Shown here one piece after another: positions 55,957 through 64,000 of a stretch of 64,000 bases of DNA. A model generated the notes under the pieces. The model was not told the origin of the DNA, did no database searches, and worked only from the letters and a program-made list of their open reading frames with translations. Both the position numbers and the translations under genes were made by a program. The stretch spans positions 5,704,001 to 5,768,000 of the forward strand of contig NC_026655.2 in assembly GCF_000004075.3 (NCBI RefSeq), written 5' to 3'. The stretch comes from Cucumis sativus (Eukaryota > Streptophyta > Magnoliopsida > Cucurbitales > Cucurbitaceae). The first letter of the stretch is position 1. Each line of letters begins with the position of its first letter.

Positions 55957-57473
55957 TCAACCACAGCAAAACCACCTCTTCTGCATCCAAATACCAAAAA
56001 TTATATTAGATTTAAGATATATGTAGATCTAATTGGTTGTCAAGTCTTCTATTAAACAGACCTTGGGTGGAGGATACTGAGGGTAACTCTCATTGTTGAA
56101 GACAGGTTCATTTCTTTCTTGAGGAACCATATTGGCAGCAGTTCCAGTGGTCTTCTTCTCATTTCTAGCCTTGTTAAATATGACTGTAAATCCTTCTGCA
56201 GATGCAGGATTATTTACATCCCAATCACCGAACTTTGGCAATGCACGACCCTTGTCCTGCTGTAATAACACAAATGATATCTACATGAGTCTTTCTTTAT
56301 TGAGTATTCTACTAACATCATACAAAAAGGTTAAAAGTGATATCTGCAAGTATAAGCCTTCAGATGAAGGAAAAGCCGCAATTTCTTGTTAACAACATTG
56401 CAACTCCATATAACTCTTGTACTCGTTGATAGAAGGATCGACAAAAGGAAGCACAGGAATTATAAAGTCAGGTATGGCACATGGATAGATAAAAGGGCTT
56501 TTTCACACTTTAATCAGCAAATAAATAACAGAGCCAACCTGCCTTGTCTAAATCAGTATTCTTCAATACCCATCAGAAATCAAACTTTCATTCTCGAAAA
56601 GGAAACACAAGCAAGCTTATAAAAAGACAAGTCCAAAATATTTTGACTACCGTGGGTTTGGAAGATTCGAACCAAATTCCTCTTGCTTACTAACACATTT
56701 AAATATCAGTTGAACTATATTCATTTAGATCACAAGTTCAAATAAAAATATTTATTATAGCATAAAGGAAAAAAAAGGTTGAATGGACAGAATTAATAGC
56801 TACTTAATAATTACAGAGGTCCACAGAATCACAGTAGAGAGGCATTAATCCAGCCTGAAGACAAAACACTCCCAAGGCAGCCCATTAGTTCTAAAAATTC
56901 TCCTATTCCTCTTCACTATTCGAGAAAACCTCCCCATTGTCTTCTTGAATACTAGAGCTATAAATGTTGCCGTTGGTCCAGCCTACACCCAACGTATTCT
57001 GGTAATACGACAACATTTCATGGCAAGCTATGAATATTATTCTATATTTTCATTCATGGATTCTTACACTTCCCTGCTCATAGCTTGTTAGAATTACAAA
57101 TGGAACAAGATGAAATCTCTACACCAATTTTGTTCTCCAACACGTCATACAACATAATAACACTGAGGAGAAAACCAACCACAGATAACCATGGCGATTA
57201 TTTATTGCATTCTAAAGCACTATTAACTCCAAATTAGGAATCAAAATTCCCTTCTTCATCTCAGCTAATACCGTCATCGTTAATTAAACAATATCAACCT
57301 TTGTTGATAACCAAATTCTACGACTACGATCATATACCCAAAACAACAATCCATTCTAATCATTCAAATTCCCACAATCACATTTTGAATAGGGAAATAA
57401 AACAGCACGGATAGTTGAGCTTCTCCAAGTAAATAAAAACAGAGAAATGATGTAGAAATTTTACCGATGCCAT
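55957..57473 (-). CDS. Small NOI/RIN4-domain protein (At3g48450-like)
   Basis: NOI-domain proteins share a short motif with the immune regulator RIN4, the target of several bacterial effectors, and usually sit at the plasma membrane through C-terminal cysteines. Three coding exons are read on the minus strand: 57465-57473 (Met-Ala-Ser only), 56062-56259 and 55957-55980, giving 76 residues. The NOI core is clear: LPKFGDWDVNNPASAEGFTV then FNKARNEKK, containing the PxFGxW motif that effector proteases such as AvrRpt2 cleave. The C-terminus, KRWFCCG, ends in a Cys pair suited to palmitoylation. The junctions were chosen because they restore the family's start and end; exon 2 could also begin three bases later at a second CAG. 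The long first intron (56260-57464) is unusual for so short a gene. Confidence 0.85.
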
Positions 57474-59242
57474 GATTGCAGGACGAAAGGGCCGTGGATC
57501 GGAGAGGAGAAGACCAAAAACGGAAAGGGAAAAAAGAGAGTGCGAGCAATACAGGATGGAAAAGGACAAATTTGTCAACAGTAACACACAATAGTTTGTT
57601 ACGAGAGCGACAGTTGAGATTGTTAACGACGGTTGCACGTCGCTCATTATCTCTATGAACCCTCCATATAAATATAAATTCTTCCCACCATTTTTTTTTT
57701 CGTTAAAATACACCCTAATTAATTTTCTACTAATTTCTTTTAGGATTAGTTTTATGAAAAGAATATATTCGATATACGCTCATTTTTATTAGTGTAATTT
57801 AATGAATAAAAGGTTGATTTGAACGTATTCAAACTAGTTAAGACATATTTTTTTTAAAGATTAAAAATTCGAATCTCTCCACTTGTGTGGATGGTTGAAT
57901 CAAATTAAAATTATAGTGAATTTATTTTGCATTTTGCACATTTCATGTGTTAGATATGTGTTTGATCTATAAATTTTCAAATTCATTCGTAATTTGCTCT
58001 CTTATTTTTCCAAGATATCTATTTTGGTTCATAGACTTTTTAAATGAATCATTTTAATTTTTATTACATTGTTTTGTTTTTCAATCTAATATTCTTGTCA
58101 AATGTCTCTTTTCCTAATGACTTTTCTGCGTGAGTAGCTAATGTTAAGTATAGTGACATTTTTCACCATAGACATTAAACTATCACACATTCGAAACCAA
58201 GATTAACAATTAATTCTAAGAAAATTTACTTTGCACCATATACATTAAATCTGTCACACGTTTAATTTTAAGAAAATTTAAGAGGAGAGAGGTTTTTTCT
58301 TACCGGTATAAAACTTATACTTTTTCTCAATAAATTACTCATTTAACTCTTAAACTTGAGGGTTCATGCTTATTTAAATTGTCGCATAATTTTTATTAAA
58401 AGACTAATCTATAACTTTTGCATTAGTTAAATATCACAAATACAAAATCAAAAGTATAAAATTCTATTAAACATAAAATTTAAATTTACTTTAGTACATC
58501 AATTAAGTTAGAACTTCTTTTTTAAAAGATGTTATTAAAGAAGAATAATAAAAGGTTCCTTCTCCATCGACTAAATTTATAATAACTTTATTTAATATTT
58601 AGGAGTATTTTAAAACAAAAATTATTTGAAATTATATTAACCATGTTTGGTTCAACTTTAAAAGTTATTAAATTATCAGACTAATATAGTTTTTCAAATA
58701 CGAATTATTATAATTTAAACTATAGTAATATCGTGTATTTGATTGCAAACTATTATAATTCAATAACGATGGAGATTAGGACTAAAAAATGAACAATGGA
58801 GAGAGTAAAATAGTGGGCAAACCCAAAGACCGATTTTTAGTGAACCGGGATCACCAATCTCCTATTTCTTCCGGTCTCTCTGTCTTTTCCTTCGCCCGTC
58901 GGTTCCCGCTCTTCCCAAATTGCAACCATCTCCGTCTCCTTCTCTTTGTCTCTCTCTTTCTTGTTCCACTCCATTTCTGTGCAAGTTCAAAGGTACAATA
59001 ATTCCCTAATTTTTACTTCTTCTTTCCCGGGATTTTTTTGTTCTATAAATCATTTGCTGATGAATTTTCTGGGGTTTCTTCTCTTTCACTCCATTGTTAT
59101 CTTTTCACGTTGAATTTTGAGTACACAATTTCGCGGTTCTAAGTGTTCGAAATTTTGCCCAATTTCGTCCTCTTTTTAGGTTCAACAATTGCTTTAACAG
59201 CCCTTCAATTGGAGCTGGTTTTGGGAGCTTCTTCCGTAGGGC
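57474..59242. other. Bidirectional spacer between NOI and HAL3 genes
   Basis: The two genes diverge from here. The left end (57474 to about 57680) is the NOI leader and promoter on the minus strand, with an AT-rich TTTATATTTATATGG stretch at 57665-57680. The middle is AT-rich spacer. The right end (about 58790 onward) is the HAL3 leader, with a candidate leader intron 58993-59179 (AAAG|GTACAA to TTTTTAG). Confidence 0.55.
58789..59001 (+). other. Open frame in the HAL3 leader (possible uORF)
   Basis: An ATG-started frame of 70 codons ends before the HAL3 start codon. Its C-terminal half is hydrophobic (rich in Leu, Phe and Val). With the candidate leader intron removed it still stops early (VQQLL then stop), so it does not extend HAL3. 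It could act as an upstream ORF if transcription starts before 58789. It may also be chance. Confidence 0.3.
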
Positions 59243-60703
59243 ATGGCGTATCCAAAATCTGCTAATGCAGAACGGGAGGTAATGCAAGTTAATAATGTTC
59301 AGAGGAAACCAAGGATTTTACTTGCTGCCAGTGGAAGTGTAGCTTCGATTAAATTTGGGAATCTCTACCATTCTTTTGCTGAATGGGCAGACGTTAGAGC
59401 AGTGGCTACTAGGGCCTCTTTACACTTCATCGATCGAGCATCTCTTCCTAAGGATGCTGTTCTTTACACCGATGAGGATGAGTGGACTGGTTGGAACAAA
59501 ATTGGAGACAGTGTTCTTCATATTGAGCTTCGCCGGTGGGCCGATATCATGGTTATTGCCCCTTTATCTGCAAACACGCTCGGCAAGGTACAGTATTTTG
59601 ACCAATGTTTAATTCTGATCTCATTCTTCAATATATTTCAAGATGGGGATGAATGTTACTCACACTTAGCACACAAAATATGGAATGTGGCTTCTCCCCA
59701 AGATTAGGTTGGTCCAGAAGTCTATCGTCTTTGTGATTATCTGAATTGGTTTATGGTTTGTTTCTTTGTTTTGTCAGTTCCATCTTGGTTTAAGATGTGT
59801 TGATGTCCAGCCTGTTTGTGTACATTTTTTAATGCTGCTTAGTAACTGTTATTATGTGTATAGATACGCATCCATCTATATTGGATTTGGCTCACGTGAT
59901 CCATTATGACTGGTACCATATGTCTTTAGGAATTATTTTGCTGCTTTTCATGAAGCTTCTTCAGCTCAAGGCTCTAATCACTGAAGAATGTAGAGTCCTT
60001 AAAATATTTTGATCAATGGATTCTATTCCTATCGTTTGTTGCTTGCCTATTGCTTTACGTTTTTGTTAAATAATATAATATTAAATTTACCTTCAACCTT
60101 CTCCTCATGTTTTTGGGTTAGTCGGTGATTTGAGATGGTATTAGACCAACTAGTTTAAAAGCTATGTGTTCAAACTTCTGCAGTGTTATATACTCTCCAA
60201 TTCATATTGATATAATAATAAATCCTCTTGTCTACATATTATACATTATACTTGAGTGAGTCAGGAACCCTTTTTTTCTTATTTTGTTCTGTATCTTTTC
60301 ATGGTAGCTTCTATCTGGATTTGTGAATACTTTTCGAGACATAACATTGCTACCTTAAAAAAAAATTCCTCTTGAACTTGATCCTATCACTTGCATTTTT
60401 TTCCTCCAGATTGCTGGTGGATTATGCGACAATCTATTGACTTGCGTTGTGCGAGCATGGGACTATAACAAACCACTCTTTGTTGCGCCTGCAATGAATA
60501 CCTTTATGTGGACCAACCCTTTCACTGAGCGGCATCTCATTGCAATCGATGAACTTGGGATAACTCTTATACCACCTGTTACGAAGAGGCTGGCTTGTGG
60601 GGACTATGGCAATGGTGCAATGGCTGAACCTTCCTTAATCTTCTCTACTGTGAGACTCTTCTATGAGTCACGAATGCAACAAAGTGCCAAAAATGGTGAG
60701 TAG
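59243..60703 (+). CDS. HAL3: Phosphopantothenoylcysteine decarboxylase, HAL3 type
   Basis: This FMN-binding enzyme decarboxylates 4'-phosphopantothenoylcysteine to 4'-phosphopantetheine in coenzyme A synthesis. Arabidopsis HAL3 also affects salt tolerance and growth, and forms trimers. Two exons, 59243-59587 and 60410-60703, join in phase to about 212 residues, the usual plant length. All family landmarks are present: the flavin-binding AASGSVAS, the active-site His in VLHIELRRWAD (about His93), the substrate clamp PAMNTFMW, and the catalytic Cys in ACGDYGNGAMAEP (about Cys178). The numbers sit three above those I recall for AtHAL3a (His90, Cys175), fitting a slightly longer N-terminus. The N-terminal ~20 residues are polar with no clear targeting signal. 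The only coding intron is 822 bases. The gene is not part of the Arabidopsis block matched by its neighbours. Confidence 0.94.
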
Positions 60704-62031
60704 TTAGAACATGAACACTTCGTCATGAGGAGATGGAAAGGGAAGTAGATTTCCGCTTAGTTAACAATTAAAAGTTGTAGCTGCTGCTCGCTAATCCTGT
60801 ATAAAATTCCTTGTTTACCCCTTTGTGTTGAACCTCTATTGTGCATTATGTAGAGGCACTACACGCCTTGGAACCTTACTTTAAGGATACTTTTTAGCTT
60901 ATGAATTGATCGATTTTATATTTGTTCTATTTTTGTTATACGAAACAAACACTTTATTTAGGATACAAAATGCAAAATGTCTACCTGACATATCTCAATA
61001 GTAATTGGCATATATACGGTATACATTCCCTTGAAGATAGAGGTTTAAAACTTCTTAATCCATGTTTGTTGTACTAAAAATTTTTAAAAATACAGATTCA
61101 ATTTACACTCAAACAGACATAGGTATATAATTTATGAAAGGTACAAAATCTCCTCGCAAACCATGTATACTGCATATTTGTTGATAAAAACCGAATTAGC
61201 GTTAACAATTTGGGTCAATGAGTATCACCTTGAGGATTAACGATTAAATATATAGCAACTTTTTAATAATTACAAATTTAGCAAACTTTACTAGTGAAAT
61301 ATTCTAGAGTTGATAGACTCTTATAAATGATATGATTTTTCAACTTTGAGAGTTCGAACTTAAATTTTGTCATGTTTGCTGTATTATATTTACTAGTACT
61401 TTGAACCTCATTGCAAAATTTGCAATTGTTTCATCGAGTTGAGGATTGAACATCTAATGTCCTTTCCATTAAATTCTGTAGATACCGTTGATCTGCATTG
61501 AGGTGAGTTAGTAAATAGACACAAAAATCAGGTGAGTGTTGTTAATGTCTCCGTGAACCTCCATGTTTCTGTTTGAAATGAATTAAAAAAGGTAACGATC
61601 CATGAAGAGATAGAGTGGCTGCATTAAAATTGCCAGCCAGAAAGGAATGCTAGTAGCTGAAGCATTTAAGGATATTAACCGAAGTATGTAGCCACAATTT
61701 CATAGTCAAGGGGTTTTTCACAGTGCCTTTCTTTTATATTATCAAGAAAGTTCTTGAAGTAGGAACATAAAGACAAATGTTGGTGATACATCGTCCTTAT
61801 TAAATGCGAACTAATTTTTCTCCATCTACTTTACATCTAGACTCCAAAGTTAAGGCTCTTATTTGAGAATGGAAAAACTCTTATTTATTTGGTGTTTATA
61901 GATTTAAAAATATCTTCACGTTAATAACAAAGAGAAATGGAATGGTTTGGTTATGTCTAATGTTAGTACTATATAAACAACAGAGAACATGCACAAAGTT
62001 TAAGAGCCGAGTTAAGCAAAAGAACCTTGAA
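60704..62031. other. Spacer between HAL3 and GDSL genes
   Basis: HAL3 3' region followed by AT-rich spacer with scattered poly-A/T. No gene is supported. The GDSL promoter occupies the right end. Confidence 0.6.
61970..61977 (+). promoter_or_regulatory. TATA box of the GDSL gene
   Basis: TATATAAA lies 62 bases before the first of two adjacent ATG codons at 62032 and 62035. That spacing gives a short leader of about 25-35 bases and supports starting the protein at 62032. The upstream in-frame start at 61942 lies before the TATA box and can be dismissed. Confidence 0.7.
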
Positions 62032-63510
62032 ATGATGGTGACTTTAACATATTGCAGTGCCATCTTTATTCTGTTGTTTGCTTTTGCTTCAGCTTCTCCA
62101 ACTGCAACCGAGACACATCCACGTCTCTTCAATAAGATCTACGCCTTTGGAGACTCGTTTACGGACACCGGCAATACAAGGTCTGTTTCAGGGCCAAGTG
62201 GATTTGGCCATGTATCGAATCCTCCTTATGGGAGTACCTTCTTTCACCACCCGACCAACCGATATTCAGATGGACGACTGGTGATTGACTTTGTAGCCCA
62301 ATCACTGTCCTTACCTCTCTTGCCACCTTACAGATATTTGAAGGGAAATGACTCCTTTCATGGGGTGAACTTTGCTGTTGCAGGATCCACAGCTATAAAC
62401 CATGAATTCTATGTCAGAAACAACCTTAGCATTGACATTACTCCTCAATCTATCCAAACTCAGCTCCTTTGGTTCAACAAGTTCTTGGAAACTCAAGGAT
62501 GTAGAGGGGAAGAGACAAAGGCACAGTGCGAAGCTGCATTTGATGATGCCTTGCTTTGGGTTGGTGAAATTGGAGTCAATGATTATGCTTATAGTTTTGG
62601 ATCTCCTATCTCTCCTGATACCATCCGAAAGCTTGGTGTCGCCAGCGTTACAGGAGTTTTACAGGTAAATCACTTGATTTCCATGGAGTTTTTTAGTAAA
62701 AGAAATATTTCATTGGTAAATGATAAATGATCAAACTAAACCTCTAATACTAAAAGTGATCAAAAGAGAGCATCAATTACGAACTAAAAAAGGAAATCTA
62801 TAATGAACGAGAGGGTGCTTTGTTTTGTACCAAGAAAAAGTTGTAGACAAAACCAACTCCATAAAATTATAATGGCCTCCACTGAGTTGTTTGTTAAGCT
62901 GTAAAATACCAGATACTTACTTATGTTGAAGCTTAAAATGAGATGTTGAGAAAAGTATGAATCGACTTTCTTTTGACAACCCCATTCTTTGCTTTTTGAT
63001 TTGCTTTTCCAGTCTTTGCTGAAGAAAGGTGCAAAGTATATGGTTGTGCAAGGTTTACCACCAAGTGGATGTCTGGCATTATCAATGTCTCTAGCTTCTG
63101 TGGATGACAGAGACGATATCGGCTGCGTGAGGAGCCTAAACAACCAAACCTATGTTCATAGTATGGCTCTCCAAGCTTCATTGCAATCTTTAAGAAGACA
63201 GTTTCCTGAAGCTGTCATCATATATGCTGATTACTGGAACGCATATCGAACAGTTATTAAGAATCCCAACAAATACGGTTTCAGTGAGCGCTTCAAAGCC
63301 TGCTGTGGTGTCGGTGAACCGTACAACTTTGAGTTATTTACTGTCTGTGGAATGTCTTCTGTCAGTTCCTGCAAAACCCCATCTGAGTACATTAACTGGG
63401 ATGGAGTTCACCTCACTGAAGCTATGTATAAAGTAGTCCATGACATGTTAATTGAAGGTGGATTTACCCATCCTCCTTTCAGTAACTTATTGGACATGAA
63501 ACGCCACTAG
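62032..63510 (+). CDS. GDSL esterase/lipase, secreted (At3g48460-like)
   Basis: GDSL enzymes hydrolyse ester bonds in lipids, cutin precursors or cell-wall acetyl groups; the substrate here is unknown. Two exons, 62032-62664 and 63013-63510, join in phase to about 376 residues. The first ~22 residues form a hydrophobic signal peptide (ILLFAFASA), so export is expected. All SGNH blocks are intact: FGDSFTDTGN (nucleophile Ser42), the block II Gly in NFAVAGST, GEIGVNDY with the block III Asn, and DGVHLTE with Asp341 and His344. Several N-glycosylation sites (for example NLS, NQT) fit secretion. It matches my memory of Arabidopsis At3g48460, which lies near NOI and CCCH genes in the same order. 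A TATA box lies 62 bases upstream. Confidence 0.92.
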
Positions 63511-64000
63511 GGATAGGCTGTTGAGAGTGATTCAGTTTGATGGTTTTGTTTACTCTTATCCTTGAGATCTCTTGGAGTTAGCTATGAAACTAACGTGAGC
63601 GGTACTAGTTGTAACTACTGAAAATGAACCATATTGGAAATCAGATTACACCATAATGTTAATTTTTTCTGTGACTATCAATAGAATTTTCACATTCACA
63701 TTGTTATAACATAAAATTCCTTCATTGAGTACAATATATGAGATACTAACTTAAATACAAAATATTTTTTTTTAAAAAAAAGGAACATTTTTTTTAATTT
63801 AAAAAGAGAAAAATCTGCCAAAGATGTTATATGAAAAATATTTGAGAAATCAGACATATAAAGCTCATATCTAGCCTCTCGTTTCAATGCTCCAACACTC
63901 AATCTTGTTTTACGATATAAGTAGGTAATATTTGACTGTATCCATCTTCATGTATTCTCTTTCGTCATAAAGAAAAAAAATAGTCACGGGACAACTTGTG
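63511..64000. other. GDSL 3' region and right-hand spacer
   Basis: AT-rich sequence after the GDSL stop codon, with poly-A/T runs around 63766-63800. No further gene begins before the window ends. Confidence 0.6.

Overview
The window is nuclear DNA of a flowering plant. The evidence is intron-rich genes with GT-AG junctions, AT-rich intergenic DNA with many microsatellites, and plant-specific proteins. Protein-level resemblance and the style of the noncoding repeats suggest a eudicot of the cucumber/melon family (Cucurbitaceae), but that is a judgement from memory; no marker fixes the species. I could fit ten protein-coding genes exon by exon with consistent reading phase. I saw no rRNA or tRNA genes, CRISPR arrays or intact transposons.

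Layout, left to right. 1-5.5 kb is AT-rich intergenic DNA with a degenerate short-period repeat and two related copies of a TGGGC-rich promoter-like module. 5.5-11.1 kb is a UFM1-specific protease (UFSP2 type). 12.3-17.5 kb is a chloroplast-type pentatricopeptide repeat (PPR) gene like Arabidopsis EMB1006, flanked upstream by a broken copy of its own 5' end and downstream by a broken copy of its own 3' end. 17.8-22 kb is a four-MA3-domain translation regulatory factor with a G-box, a TATA box and a probable leader intron. 23.3-30.8 kb is a TPR-only protein with a decayed LINE fragment, antisense, in its ninth intron. 32.5-38.2 kb is an AP endonuclease (APE1L type). 38.2-42.6 kb is a gene-poor stretch. 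42.7-49.6 kb is a JmjN/JmjC histone H3K27 demethylase with four C2H2 fingers (REF6). 51.2-55.3 kb is a five-finger CCCH protein. On the minus strand, 56.0-57.5 kb, is a small NOI/RIN4-type protein. 59.2-60.7 kb is a HAL3-type phosphopantothenoylcysteine decarboxylase, and 62.0-63.5 kb is a GDSL esterase/lipase.

The genes are independent plant transcription units, not an operon. Their order is informative. From memory, UFSP2, MA3 factor, APE1L, REF6, CCCH, NOI and GDSL occur in the same order on Arabidopsis chromosome 3 (At3g48380 to At3g48460), while the MA3-TPR pair matches At5g63190-At5g63200. The window therefore looks like an unfractionated version of a segment that Arabidopsis keeps split over two duplicated blocks. 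The PPR and HAL3 genes are extra relative to that block.

I found no new multi-gene system. The most unusual structure is the PPR gene lying between remains of its own duplicated ends. Next in interest are a repeated acidic module inside the REF6 protein, a 9-nt first coding exon in the NOI gene, and a dispersed retroelement-like 3' end found three times.
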